Source: Cellulomonas humilata (GTDB lineage: Bacteria > Actinomycetota > Actinomycetes > Actinomycetales > Cellulomonadaceae). From it: a stretch of DNA of 37,631 nt. The DNA lies in assembly GCF_013359775.1 (NCBI RefSeq), contig NZ_JABMCI010000031.1, positions 1 through 37,631 on the forward strand. Reading direction: 5' to 3'. Of the stretch, positions 25,754 through 34,203 are shown piece after piece. Position 1 is the stretch's first letter; the number at the start of each line of letters is the position of its first letter. Made by a program: the position numbers and the translations under genes. The notes beneath the pieces were generated by a model. The model saw only the letters and a list, made by a program, of their open reading frames with translations, made no database searches and was not told the DNA's origin.

Positions 25754-27109
25754 TCACACCGGGTTCGGCTTGGCCAGCTGGACGTTCACACGGCGGACGA
25801 AGGCGGCGAAGCCGTCGGCCGGGTCGGAGCCGTCCAGGTAGACGCCCTGCACGGTCTCGAGGAAGTAGTTCTGGAAGTCGCTTCCCGACCCCGTGAACCA
25901 CGCCTCCGGGTCGTAGTTGAGGATCTCCGCGGCCCCCGCGTAGTGCGCCTGCGGCAGGAGCGCCTGGTACTCCGTGCTCTGCACGACGGGCTGGAACCCG
26001 GGGATGTGACCGGCCTCGGCCCACCCGAGCGAGTTCTGGAGCAGGTCCGCGACGAACTGGTAGCTGGCGCGGCGCTGCTCCGGGTCGGGGCTCGACTGGT
26101 GCGGGAGCGTGAACGCGTGCGAGTCCGCGTAGGCGGCCGGCGTGCCGAACAGCGTCGGGATCGGCTGGGCGTCGAACGCCAGACCGGAGTTCTTGGCCGT
26201 CGGCAGCTCCCACACGCCGGTGAAGAACATCCCGCTCTCCCCGGACATGAACTCCGAGACCGCCGTGCCGTAGTCGCCGTTCGGCGTGCAGATGGTGCCG
26301 TCGAGCAGCTGCTGGATGAACTCGAGCGACTCCACGGCAGCGTCCTCGTCCACGGAGGCGGTCTTGCCGGACAGGTCGAAGTCGGCGTCGTGCTGCTTGT
26401 ACAGCGTGTAGAACAGCCGCCACATCTGGGCGCCGTCGCCCAGGTACCCGTACGACAGCCCGTGCTTGCCGGTCACGGCCTGCATGGCGCGCGCGACCTC
26501 GAGGAACTGGTCCGGGCTCTCGATCGGCGCCAGCTGACCGTCGGCGCCGAGCACGCCCGCCTGATCCGCGACGTCGAGGTTGTACATCATGATGAACGGG
26601 TGCGAGTCGAGGGCGATCGAGAACTGCCGGCCGTCCAGCCCGCCCTTGGCCCACACGCGCTCGAGGAAGTCGGACTCCTGCACGCCGAACTCGGCCAGCA
26701 GGTCCAGGTCCCACGGGTCCAGCAGGCCGCCGGGGGCGTACCCCGCCACTCGTGACGCGTGCATGATCGCCACGTCGGGCGACCGCCCGCCGACGCTCGC
26801 CATGGCCAGCTTGGTGTAGTACGGCGCCCCCCAGGCCAGCACGGTCTGGGTGGCCTCGTACCCGTGGTCGAGCGCATTCACCTTGTCGACCAGGCCGGCC
26901 ATGTTGATGCCGTCGCCGCCGCTGAGCAGGTGCCAGTAGGCGAGCTGGCTCAGACCGCTCGCGGAGGCAGTCGGGGCGCAGCCGGCGAGCGTCGACGCTG
27001 CGGCCACGCCCCCGGCGGCGGCCAACGAGCCGATGAGCATCTGTCGTCGGGTGATCCCTGAGCCCTGCGGGAAGGCTGCGCGCGTGCGCGCGACGCGGTG
27101 CGGTGCCAT
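25754..27109 (-). CDS. Sugar ABC transporter substrate-binding lipoprotein, Tat-type
   Basis: A 451-aa family-1 extracellular solute-binding protein. The N-terminus carries a twin-arginine motif TRRQML (Arg21-Arg22), a hydrophobic stretch and a lipobox TLAGC with Cys44, so it is likely exported folded by the Tat system and lipid-anchored. The mature part shows typical blocks such as FMSGESGMFFTGVWELP and DPEQRRASYQFVADLL. It should capture arabinose-containing oligosaccharides, judged from the coupled GH51 gene. ATG 27109 has GAAGGAG about eight bases upstream, displayed in a small hairpin loop. First gene of the operon. Confidence 0.92.
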   Translation of the reverse strand: MAPHRVARTRAAFPQGSGITRRQMLIGSLAAAGGVAAASTLAGCAPTASASGLSQLAYWHLLSGGDGINMAGLVDKVNALDHGYEATQTVLAWGAPYYTKLAMASVGGRSPDVAIMHASRVAGYAPGGLLDPWDLDLLAEFGVQESDFLERVWAKGGLDGRQFSIALDSHPFIMMYNLDVADQAGVLGADGQLAPIESPDQFLEVARAMQAVTGKHGLSYGYLGDGAQMWRLFYTLYKQHDADFDLSGKTASVDEDAAVESLEFIQQLLDGTICTPNGDYGTAVSEFMSGESGMFFTGVWELPTAKNSGLAFDAQPIPTLFGTPAAYADSHAFTLPHQSSPDPEQRRASYQFVADLLQNSLGWAEAGHIPGFQPVVQSTEYQALLPQAHYAGAAEILNYDPEAWFTGSGSDFQNYFLETVQGVYLDGSDPADGFAAFVRRVNVQLAKPNPV

Positions 27110-27112
27110 GCC

Positions 27113-27150
27113 CTCACTCCTTCGTGAGACACGTCCGACGTCATCGTCGG
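27113..27150 (-). promoter_or_regulatory. Two inverted repeats in the leader of the sugar uptake operon
   Basis: CTCAC (27113-27117) and GTGAG (27124-27128) enclose TCCTTC, so on the transcript the GAAGGA ribosome binding site is in a hairpin loop. Further upstream CCGACG (27135-27140), TCAT, CGTCGG (27145-27150) is a perfect 6-bp inverted repeat, a possible operator or second hairpin. The rest of the 180-bp gap to DedA shows only the DedA hexamer. Confidence 0.4.
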
Positions 27151-27277
27151 TGCGCGGGTCCGGCTCGTCACCGTGCCCGATTCGCATCGTGACACCGGGT
27201 GAAGTGGGCGGCAACAGGTGGCGCCCGGCGCACACGGTCCGCACATCCCGCCCACCGGCCGGCCACGGGTGGCCCCG

Positions 27278-27289
27278 TACGCTGGGCGC
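27278..27289 (+). promoter_or_regulatory. Leaderless-type -10 element of the DedA gene
   Basis: TACGCT (27278-27283), 6 bp, then ATG at 27290, with no Shine-Dalgarno sequence. A TANNNT match in the window's common spacing. Confidence 0.5.
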
Positions 27290-28057
27290 ATGCTCATGAC
27301 GACCGCCCTCTCGGCCGCCGGACCCGTCGTGGCCCTCGGCCCCGACTTCCTCGACCCGCAGCACCTGATCGACTCGTTCGGGACGTGGGCGCTCATCGGC
27401 ATCCTGGCGATCATCTTCATCGAGGTCGGCCTGCTGTTCCCGATCCTGCCCGGCGACTCGCTCCTGTTCACCGCCGGCGCCCTCGTGGCGCAGGAGTCGC
27501 TGAACGTGAACATCAGCATCTGGGCGCTGTGCGGGCTGCTGATCGTCACCGCGTTCGCGGGCACCCAGACGGGCTACCTCATCGGTCGCACGGCCGGCCC
27601 GAAGGTGTTCAGCAAGCCGGACTCGCGGTTCTTCAAGCAGCGGTACATCGACCAGACGTACGCCTACTTCGACAAGTACGGCGGCCGGACGCTCATCGTG
27701 GCGCAGTTCATCCCGTTCGTGCGCACGTACGCCTCGGTCGCGGCCGGCGTCGGGCGGATGCCGTACCGGCACTTCGCCTTCTTCAACGCGATCGGCGTCG
27801 TCCTGTGGGCCGGCGGCGTCACCATGCTCGGCTACCTGCTGGGGAACATCACGTTCATCAAGGAGAACATCGAGGCGCTCCTGGTCCTCGTCGTCTTCAT
27901 GTCGGTGGCGCCGGTGATCGTCGAGGTCTGGCGCAAGAACCGCAAGGACAAGGCGCTGCGCGCCCAGGGTCTGCCCGTCGACGAGGCGGGCCGCGACCCG
28001 CGGTACGACGAGCAGGCCGAGCGTGAGGCCGTCGAGCGCAAGGCGTTCGACGCGTGA
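27290..28057 (+). CDS. DedA family membrane protein
   Basis: A 255-aa DedA/VTT-fold membrane protein. Family features are EVGLLFPILPGDSLLFTAGAL (given as a region, residues about 45-65), GYLIGRTAGPKVF, the FDKYGGRTLIVAQFIPFVRT segment with essential Arg, and the YRHFAFFNAIGVVLWAG helix. DedA proteins act in lipid-carrier or phospholipid flipping and in membrane homeostasis. The C-terminal tail (about 40 residues) is charged and cytoplasmic. ATG 27290 and ATG 27296 are both possible; the first fits the leaderless hexamer. The last four bases overlap the start of the HAD gene (GTGA), so the two are coupled. Confidence 0.92.
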   Translation: MLMTTALSAAGPVVALGPDFLDPQHLIDSFGTWALIGILAIIFIEVGLLFPILPGDSLLFTAGALVAQESLNVNISIWALCGLLIVTAFAGTQTGYLIGRTAGPKVFSKPDSRFFKQRYIDQTYAYFDKYGGRTLIVAQFIPFVRTYASVAAGVGRMPYRHFAFFNAIGVVLWAGGVTMLGYLLGNITFIKENIEALLVLVVFMSVAPVIVEVWRKNRKDKALRAQGLPVDEAGRDPRYDEQAEREAVERKAFDA

Positions 28058-28839
28058 CGCACCAGGGCCCGCGCGAGATCCGCTCGTGGCTGTCCGACAT
28101 GGACGGCGTCCTGGTGCACGAGGGCACCGCGCTGCCCGGCGCCGCGGAGTTCATCAAGGCCCTGCGCGACGGTGAGCGCCCGTTCCTCATCCTCACCAAC
28201 AACTCGATCTTCACCACACGTGACCTGCGCGCGCGGCTGGCGGCCTCCGGGATCGACGTGCCCGAGGAGGCCATCTGGACCTCGGCGCTGGCCACCGCGC
28301 AGTTCCTCACCGACCAGATGCCGGGCGGTTCGGCGTACGTGATCGGCGAGGCGGGCCTGACCACCGCGCTGTACGAGGCCGGCTACACGCTGACGGCCGC
28401 GAAGCCGGACTTCGTGGTGCTCGGCGAGACCCGGACCTACTCGTTCGAGGCGATCACCCAGGCGATCCGGCTGATCCAGGGCGGCGCGCGATTCATCGCC
28501 ACCAACCCCGACGTCACCGGCCCGTCTGCGGACGGGGACCTGCCCGCCACGGGCGCGGTCGCCGCCATGATCAGCGCGGCCACCGGCCGGCAGCCGTACT
28601 TCGTCGGCAAGCCCAACCCGATGATGATCCGCTCGGCCCTCAACCGGATCGACGCGCACTCGGAGACCACCGTGATGGTGGGCGACCGGATGGACACCGA
28701 CGTCGTCGCCGGCATCGAGGCCGGGCTGCGGACGTTCCTGGTCCTGTCCGGGTCCACCCGGCTGGCCGACGTGGAGAGCTTCCCGTTCCGGCCGACCGAG
28801 ATCCTCGACTCGGTGCAGGACCTGATCGAGCGGATCTGA
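28054..28839 (+). CDS. HAD-IIA family hydrolase (NagD-like phosphatase)
   Basis: A 261-aa HAD phosphatase of the NagD/PNPase-like group. Motif I is SDMDGVL with nucleophile Asp15 and acid Asp17, motif II ILTNNS, motif III near GKPNP, and motif IV VGDRMDTDV. A cap domain lies between motifs II and III. The natural substrate is not evident; NagD-like enzymes hydrolyse nucleotides or sugar phosphates. GTG 28054 overlaps the DedA stop codon, indicating translational coupling. Its stop codon abuts the lemA stop codon on the other strand with no base between. Confidence 0.9.
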   Translation: MTHQGPREIRSWLSDMDGVLVHEGTALPGAAEFIKALRDGERPFLILTNNSIFTTRDLRARLAASGIDVPEEAIWTSALATAQFLTDQMPGGSAYVIGEAGLTTALYEAGYTLTAAKPDFVVLGETRTYSFEAITQAIRLIQGGARFIATNPDVTGPSADGDLPATGAVAAMISAATGRQPYFVGKPNPMMIRSALNRIDAHSETTVMVGDRMDTDVVAGIEAGLRTFLVLSGSTRLADVESFPFRPTEILDSVQDLIERI

Positions 28840-29409
28840 CTAGAAGCTGACCTCGGGAGCGGCCCGCACGCTGGGCTCGTCGACCTCGAAGTACTCGGCC
28901 CGCACGAAGTGGAACGCGCCCGCGATGACGTTCGACGGGAACGACTCCACCTTGGTGTTCAGTTCGCGCACGTTCGCGTTGTAGAACCGGCGGCCGGCGG
29001 CGATGCGGTCCTCCGTGTTGGTGAGCTCGAGCTGGAGCTGCTGGAAGTTCTCGCTGGCGCGGAGCACGGGGTAGGCCTCGGCCACCGCGAACAGGCGTCC
29101 GAGCGCCTGGGTCAGCTGGTTCTCCTGGGCGGCCTGCTCAGCGGGGCTGGACCCCGGGTTCGAGGCGGCGGCGCGCGCACGGGCGACCTCGTCGAACACG
29201 CCGCGCTCGTGCGCCGCGTAGCCCTTGACCGACTCGACCAGGTTCGGGATCAGGTCGTGCCGGCGGTGCAGCTCGACATCGATCTGGCGCCACGCCTCCT
29301 GCACCAGGTTCCGCAGCCGGACGAAGCCGTTGTACGTGGTGACCGCCCAGATCAGGGCGATCACGACGATCACGGCGAGGACGATCAGGACGATGACACC
29401 GGTGCTCAC
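28840..29409 (-). CDS. LemA family protein
   Basis: A 189-aa protein with one N-terminal membrane helix (residues about 4-25, VIVLIVLAVIVVIALIWAV) and a long helical LemA domain. Signature parts are YNGFVRLRNLVQEAWRQIDVELHRRHDLIPNLVESVKGY (region 27-65) and YNANVRELNTKVESFPSN. The function of LemA is not established; it often accompanies membrane-stress proteins. GTG 29409 follows GAGGCC. It lies 48 bp downstream of a membrane-anchored protein that itself follows pyrE, so all three may be one transcript. Confidence 0.92.
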   Translation of the reverse strand: MSTGVIVLIVLAVIVVIALIWAVTTYNGFVRLRNLVQEAWRQIDVELHRRHDLIPNLVESVKGYAAHERGVFDEVARARAAASNPGSSPAEQAAQENQLTQALGRLFAVAEAYPVLRASENFQQLQLELTNTEDRIAAGRRFYNANVRELNTKVESFPSNVIAGAFHFVRAEYFEVDEPSVRAAPEVSF

Positions 29410-29457
29410 AGCAGGGGCCTCTCGGAGGTCGGGCGGGTCAGGCGATCGTAGCGTCGG

Positions 29458-30144
29458 CTAGGTGGTCGCCGCGGGCGCCGGGTCGTAGCCGTGGTCGAGC
29501 CAGACGTGCCGCGGGACGGAGCGCACCACCGCGGAGAGCAGGCCCAGGCGCGACGCCAGCCGGTCCAGGTCCGTGCTCCCGTTCTCCCACGACAGGATCC
29601 AGGTGCCGTCGATCCGCCAGGCGTTGCCCAGCGCGTCCGACCGCAGCAGCCGCTCCATGAGCCGGGGGTGCAGGATCGCGTGCCCCACCCGCTCGTCGGA
29701 GGCCGCCACCCGGTACGCCTGGTTGAACGCCTCGGACTCGAACTGGAGGTCCCGGGCGCCGAGCATCTTGACCAGCTTGGCGCCCAGCCCCTCCGGCGTC
29801 ACCTCGACGGTGGGCAGATAGGTGGGCAGCGCCAGGGCGACGACGTGCGCGAGGTGGGTGCTCCGGTTCTTGCCGCTGCCGGTGGTCCACGAGTACGTGA
29901 AGGAGAGGGCGGCGCGGGACTCGAACGTGCCGCGCAGCACCTCCTTCGCGGACCGGCTGCTGCCCACCCCGAACGGCTGGTCCCGGGACAGGTTCACCAG
30001 CGAGGAGTCGACCTCCTGGTACGTCCAGCCGCTGACCGCCGCCCACTGCCGGAACCGTTCGTGGCGCTTGCGCTGCGCCCACAGGCCGAGGATGAACACG
30101 GCGACGACCGCGGCCCCGATCAGCAGGACGCCCCCGACCTCCAC
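29458..30144 (-). CDS. Membrane-anchored protein of unknown function, partner of LemA by position
   Basis: A 228-aa product with one N-terminal membrane helix (about residues 5-22, GVLLIGAAVVAVFILGLW) followed by a basic stretch RKRHERFRQW and a soluble beta-rich domain. The pattern FESEAFNQAYRVAASDERVGHAILHPRLMERLL (region about 140-172) resembles the DUF3137-type proteins often found beside LemA, but I cannot assign it firmly. GTG 30144 begins 4 bp after the pyrE stop codon. Codon use is normal for the window. Best described as a likely cytoplasm-facing membrane protein of unknown role. Confidence 0.75.
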   Translation of the reverse strand: MEVGGVLLIGAAVVAVFILGLWAQRKRHERFRQWAAVSGWTYQEVDSSLVNLSRDQPFGVGSSRSAKEVLRGTFESRAALSFTYSWTTGSGKNRSTHLAHVVALALPTYLPTVEVTPEGLGAKLVKMLGARDLQFESEAFNQAYRVAASDERVGHAILHPRLMERLLRSDALGNAWRIDGTWILSWENGSTDLDRLASRLGLLSAVVRSVPRHVWLDHGYDPAPAATT

Positions 30145-30148
30145 GTGC

Positions 30149-30718
30149 TCAGGCCAGACCGAGGTCGGACAGGCTGAACAGGTAGTGGTACGGCACGCCC
30201 AGCGCCTCGATCTTGGCCTGCGCCCCGGTCGCGCGGTCGACGACGACCGCGACGCCCAGCACCTCGGCGCCGGCCTCGCGCGCGGCCTCGACCGCGGCGA
30301 TCGGCGAGCCGCCCGTGGTGGACGTGTCCTCCAGGACGACGACCTTGCGGCCGGCGATGTCCGGTCCCTCGATGCGGCGCTGCATGCCGTGCGCCTTGGT
30401 CTCCTTGCGGACGACGAACGCGTCGAGGTCCTGACCGCGCGACGCGGCGGCGTGCAGCAGGGACGTCGCGACGGGGTCCGCGCCGAGGGTCAGCCCGCCG
30501 ACGGCGTCGATCTCCGCCGTGCCGAGGCCGACCTCCTCCAGCCGGTCCAGCAGCAGGTGCCCGATCAGCGGGGCGGCGCGGTGGTGCAGCGTGACGCGGC
30601 GCAGGTCCACGTAGTAGTCGGCCTCACGACCGGACGACAGTGTGACCTTCCCGTGCACGACCGCCAGGGTCTTGATGAGCTCGAGCAGCTGCTCGCGGGG
30701 CGTCGGGGAGAAAGTCAC
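30149..30718 (-). CDS. pyrE: Orotate phosphoribosyltransferase
   Basis: A 189-aa type-I phosphoribosyltransferase making OMP from orotate and PRPP in pyrimidine synthesis. The PRPP loop is VVVLEDTSTTGGSP, and the catalytic-loop region is RKETKAHGMQRRIEG, both typical of actinobacterial PyrE; GLTLGADPVATSL is a further family block. GTG 30718 begins VTFSPTPREQL. A TAGCCT hexamer lies 7 bp upstream and contains the TAG that closes an open frame trailing the SDR gene. It heads a probable operon with the membrane protein and lemA. Confidence 0.95.
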   Translation of the reverse strand: MTFSPTPREQLLELIKTLAVVHGKVTLSSGREADYYVDLRRVTLHHRAAPLIGHLLLDRLEEVGLGTAEIDAVGGLTLGADPVATSLLHAAASRGQDLDAFVVRKETKAHGMQRRIEGPDIAGRKVVVLEDTSTTGGSPIAAVEAAREAGAEVLGVAVVVDRATGAQAKIEALGVPYHYLFSLSDLGLA

Positions 30719-30728
30719 GGCGGTCAGG

Positions 30729-30809
30729 CTACTCGGCGAGCGGGGTGCCGACGAAGGAGGGCAGAGCGCCCCGGACGGCGGTGGCCACGGCCTCCGTCAC
30801 CCGGACGGC
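30729..30809 (-). other. In-frame open continuation after the SDR stop codon
   Basis: Directly after the SDR TGA (30812-30810) the same frame stays open for 26 codons up to TAG 30731-30729. Twenty-five of these codons end in G or C, and the peptide would read AVRVTEAVATAVRGAL then PSFVGTPLAE. It may be a lost or read-through C-terminal extension, or chance in GC-rich DNA. Confidence 0.4.
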
Positions 30810-31610
30810 TCAGTCGGTGGCGTCCGTGACCAGCTCCACGTCCTGCCCCTGGTAGGCCCGGCGGTAGCGGCCGAACGCGCGGACGGCCGAGCGGGGGGCG
30901 ATGCGGGCGGCCGCCGACAGGGTCCGATAGCGCAGGCTCGGGGTCGACAGGACGGCACCGCGGCGGACGTCGGCGAGGCCGGTGGCCACCACGTCCTCCG
31001 CGGTCAGCCAGGCGACCTCCGGGTAGGCGGTCATGTCGATCTCGCCGCGGGCGTGGAACTCGGTGTGCACGAACCCCGGGTTCAGCGCGGTGGCCGTGAC
31101 GCCGGTGCCGCGCAGCTCGACGGCGAGGCTCTCCGTGAACACCCGCACCCAGGCCTTGTGCGCGGAGTACGTGCCGGAGGTGAGCAGAGCGGCGACGGAC
31201 GCGACATTGAGGATGGCGCCGCGACCGCGCTCGACCATCGCCCCCGCTGCCGCGTGCGACAGGACCATGACGGCGGTGACCATGAGCGCGAGCGCGGTCT
31301 CCTCGCGGGCCAGGTCCCCGGTGACGAACCGCTGGTTCAGGCCGAGCCCGGCGTTGTTCACCAGCAGCCCGATCGGCCGCTCGGTGGCGCGCAGCCGGTC
31401 GGCCACCCGCTCGACGTCGGCGCGGACGGACAGGTCGGCGACGAGGACCTCGGCGCGGATGCCCGCGGCGGCCTCGAGCTGGGCGGCGAGGCGCGTCAGG
31501 CGCTCCTCGTTGCGGGCGACCAGGACGACGTCGTGCTTGGCCGTGGCCAGCTGCCAGGCGAACTCCAGGCCCAGCCCTGCCGACGCCCCGGTGATGAGTG
31601 CGGTTGCCAT
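30810..31610 (-). CDS. Short-chain dehydrogenase/reductase (SDR)
   Basis: A 266-aa classical SDR. The NAD(P) motif TGASAGLG is at residues 7-14, NNAG follows the LLV strand, the catalytic Ser is in NVASVAA, and the YxxxK pair is Tyr148/Lys152 in TYSAHKAW. The C-terminal region ends with FGRYRRAYQ. The DltE/YqjQ-like form suggests broad short-chain oxidoreductase activity with unknown substrate. ATG 31610 has TAGGGT 6 bp upstream, matching the divergent recQ start. After its TGA the frame continues open for 26 codons. Confidence 0.9.
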   Translation of the reverse strand: MATALITGASAGLGLEFAWQLATAKHDVVLVARNEERLTRLAAQLEAAAGIRAEVLVADLSVRADVERVADRLRATERPIGLLVNNAGLGLNQRFVTGDLAREETALALMVTAVMVLSHAAAGAMVERGRGAILNVASVAALLTSGTYSAHKAWVRVFTESLAVELRGTGVTATALNPGFVHTEFHARGEIDMTAYPEVAWLTAEDVVATGLADVRRGAVLSTPSLRYRTLSAAARIAPRSAVRAFGRYRRAYQGQDVELVTDATD

Positions 31611-31622
31611 GGGCCCACCCTA
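31611..31622 (-). promoter_or_regulatory. Leaderless-type -10 element of the SDR gene
   Basis: TAGGGT (minus strand, 31622-31617), 6 bp, then ATG at 31610. The same hexamer and spacing precede the divergent recQ. Confidence 0.5.
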
Positions 31623-31704
31623 CGGAGGCGGTCGGTCCTCGCGCGTTCCGAAGGTCCTGCGCCGCCCTGTGGACGAGGCACCGGGAAGGGTCGGGGGCGG
31701 CACG

Positions 31705-31716
31705 TAGGGTGTCCGC
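31705..31716 (+). promoter_or_regulatory. Leaderless-type -10 element of recQ
   Basis: TAGGGT (31705-31710), 6 bp, then GTG at 31717. No Shine-Dalgarno sequence precedes the start. Confidence 0.5.
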
Positions 31717-33720
31717 GTGACTGACGGATGGGGTGGCGACGTGCCGGACTGGCCTCTGGACGAGGAGCCGCCGTTCGACCCGTCCTACGACGCCGCGCCC
31801 CCGGAGCACGAGCCCTCCCGGGGGGGCCGGTCAGCACCGCCGCCGCGCCCCGACATCCCCCGCGAGGTCGCGCAGGTGCTCGAGCCGGAGGCCGCGCTGG
31901 CCGCAGCGGCCGAGGTGCTGCGCAGCGTCTGGGGCTACGACACGTTCCGCGGCGAGCAGGCCGAGATCATCGACACCGTGGTCCGGGGCGGTGACGCGCT
32001 GGTGCTCATGCCCACCGGCGGCGGCAAGTCCCTCTGCTACCAGGTGCCGGCCCTCGTGCGCGAGGGGACCGGGGTCGTCGTCTCGCCCCTGATCGCCCTC
32101 ATGCAGGACCAGGTCGACGCGCTGTCCGCGCTCGGCGTGCGCGCCGGGTTCCTCAACTCGACGCAGCAGTCGCACGAGCGCCGGAAGGTCGAGGACGCGT
32201 ACCTCGCCGGCGAGCTGGACCTGCTGTACCTGGCGCCCGAGCGCCTGCGGGTGCGGGAGACGATCGAGCTGCTCGACCGCGGGACCGTCGCCCTGTTCGC
32301 CATCGACGAGGCGCACTGCGTGTCCCAGTGGGGGCACGACTTCCGGCCGGACTACCTCCAGCTGTCGATGCTGCACGAGCGCTGGCCCGAGGTCCCCCGG
32401 ATCGCCCTGACGGCCACGGCCACCGACCAGACGCACGCGGAGATCGCCCAGCGGCTCCAGCTCGGGGATGCCCGGCACTTCGTCGCCAGCTTCGACCGGC
32501 CCAACATCCAGTACCGGATCGCGCCCAAGGACAAGCCGCGCGACCAGCTGCTCAACCTCCTGCGCACCGAGCACGAGGGCGACGCCGGCATCGTCTACTG
32601 CCTGTCCCGGAACTCCGTCGAGCAGACCGCCCAGTTCCTGGTGGACCACGGCGTGACCGCGCTGCCGTACCACGCGGGGCTCGACCGGCAGGTGCGGGCG
32701 CGGAACCAGAGCAGGTTCCTGCGCGAGGACGGGGTCGTGATGGTCGCGACGATCGCGTTCGGCATGGGGATCGACAAGCCCGACGTGCGGTTCGTCGCCC
32801 ACCTGGACCTGCCGAAGTCGGTCGAGGGCTACTACCAGGAGACCGGCCGCGCGGGTCGCGACGGACTGCCCTCCACGGCATGGCTCGCGTACGGGCTGGC
32901 CGACGTGGTCCAGCAGCGGCGCATGATCGACACCTCCGAGGGCGACGCGGCGCACAAGCGGCGGCTCACCGCGCACCTGGACGCCATGCTCGCGCTCTGC
33001 GAGACCATCTCGTGCCGCCGCGTGCAGCTGCTCAACTACTTCGGCCAGCCGTCGCAGGCCTGCGGCAACTGCGACACCTGCCTCACCCCGCCCGAGTCGT
33101 GGGACGGGACCGTCGCGGCGCAGAAGCTGCTGTCGACCGTGGTCCGGCTCGAGCAGCGCGGGCAGCGGTACGGCGCGGGGCACCTGGTCGACATCCTGCT
33201 CGGCAAGGAGACGCCCCGGGTCACGCAGCTGGGGCACCAGTCGCTCTCGACGTTCGGCGTCGGCAAGGACCTGTCCGACGGCGAGTGGCGCGGGGTCGTG
33301 CGGCAGCTGCTGGCCCTGGAGCTGCTGGGGGTCGACACCGACGGCTACGGCACGCTGCGGCTGGCGCCGGACAGCGCGGACGTGCTGCGCGGGGCGCGCG
33401 AGGTGCGGTTGCGGCGCGAGACCGAGAAGGTCGTGAAGACCCGCGGGACGCGCGGCGCGCGGGCGACGGCGGCGGCGGACCTGTCGGACGACGCCCTCGA
33501 GCTCTTCGAGGTGCTGCGGGCGTGGCGCGCGGGTGTCGCCAAGGAGCAGGGCGTCCCCGCGTACGTGGTGTTCCACGACGCCACGCTGCGCGAGATCGTC
33601 ACGCAGCGGCCGACGTCGCTCGACGCGCTGGGTGGGATCAGCGGAGTTGGCGCGACCAAGCTGGAGCGGCACGGCCCGGGCCTGCTGGCGGCGCTGGCGG
33701 GCGTGGGCGAGCCGGCCTGA
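31717..33720 (+). CDS. recQ: ATP-dependent DNA helicase RecQ
   Basis: A 667-aa superfamily-2 3'-5' DNA helicase for recombination and replication-fork repair. An acidic, Pro-rich N-terminal extension of about 60 residues precedes the core. Motif [13 protein letters not shown] has Lys104, motif II is DEAH at 197-200 followed by [13 protein letters not shown], and motif VI is [10 protein letters not shown]. The RQC zinc site uses CGNCDTC and an upstream CRR cysteine; a winged helix follows, and a C-terminal HRDC domain occupies about 590-660. GTG 31717 is supported by the leaderless hexamer. Convergent with the deaminase gene, 3 bp between stops. Confidence 0.95.
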   Translation: MTDGWGGDVPDWPLDEEPPFDPSYDAAPPEHEPSRGGRSAPPPRPDIPREVAQVLEPEAALAAAAEVLRSVWGYDTFRGEQAEIIDTVVRGGDALVLMPTGGGKSLCYQVPALVREGTGVVVSPLIALMQDQVDALSALGVRAGFLNSTQQSHERRKVEDAYLAGELDLLYLAPERLRVRETIELLDRGTVALFAIDEAHCVSQWGHDFRPDYLQLSMLHERWPEVPRIALTATATDQTHAEIAQRLQLGDARHFVASFDRPNIQYRIAPKDKPRDQLLNLLRTEHEGDAGIVYCLSRNSVEQTAQFLVDHGVTALPYHAGLDRQVRARNQSRFLREDGVVMVATIAFGMGIDKPDVRFVAHLDLPKSVEGYYQETGRAGRDGLPSTAWLAYGLADVVQQRRMIDTSEGDAAHKRRLTAHLDAMLALCETISCRRVQLLNYFGQPSQACGNCDTCLTPPESWDGTVAAQKLLSTVVRLEQRGQRYGAGHLVDILLGKETPRVTQLGHQSLSTFGVGKDLSDGEWRGVVRQLLALELLGVDTDGYGTLRLAPDSADVLRGAREVRLRRETEKVVKTRGTRGARATAAADLSDDALELFEVLRAWRAGVAKEQGVPAYVVFHDATLREIVTQRPTSLDALGGISGVGATKLERHGPGLLAALAGVGEPA

Positions 33721-33723
33721 CCC

Positions 33724-34203
33724 TCATGCCCCGAAGCGGCGGCGCTGGAGCTCGCGGACCTCGTCGACCAGCTCCGGGACCGGGCCCTCGACGGGGATGC
33801 CCGGCGCGACGACCGTGATCGGCAGCACCGCGACCGGGCCGGCGGGGATGCCCCACTCCGCGCGCCAGTCGGCACCCTGCTGAGCGGACGCGACGTAGAC
33901 GATCCGTCCCAGACCCACCCAGGCGTGCGCCGCGGCGCACATCGGGCAGTGCTCGCCGGAGGTGTAGACGGTCGACGCCGCGCGCTCGTGGAGGGTCAGG
34001 TGGCTCGCCGACCAGCGGGCGATCTCGAACTCCGGGTGGCGGGTCTCGTCGCCGTCCTTGACGCGGTTGCGGTCCTCGAACCGGACCTGCCCGGCCGCGT
34101 CGACGAGCACCGAGCCGTAGGGCTCGTCGCCGTCGTCGAGGGCCTCTCGAGCGAGCTCGACGGTGCGCCTCAGGTGGGTCAGGTCCACGTCGGTGAGCGT
34201 CAT
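33724..34203 (-). CDS. Nucleoside deaminase family protein
   Basis: A 159-aa cytidine/deoxycytidylate-deaminase-fold enzyme. The zinc and proton-shuttle residues are His56-Pro57-Glu58 (HPE in place of the common HAE) and Cys86/Cys89 in HCPMCAAAHAW. DGDEPYGSVLVD and EDRNRVKDGDETRHPEF are typical of guanine/tRNA-adenosine deaminase relatives in actinobacteria. The base or nucleoside deaminated is unknown. The ATG overlaps the stop of the upstream phosphotransferase gene (ATGA), so translation is coupled. The pair may act on one metabolite, an inference from coupling only. Confidence 0.86.
   Translation of the reverse strand: MTLTDVDLTHLRRTVELAREALDDGDEPYGSVLVDAAGQVRFEDRNRVKDGDETRHPEFEIARWSASHLTLHERAASTVYTSGEHCPMCAAAHAWVGLGRIVYVASAQQGADWRAEWGIPAGPVAVLPITVVAPGIPVEGPVPELVDEVRELQRRRFGA

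Noticed and set aside
31831..33672. A 613-codon minus-strand open frame opposite recQ
   Set aside because: Low-complexity shadow of recQ, whose helicase motifs are complete on the plus strand.
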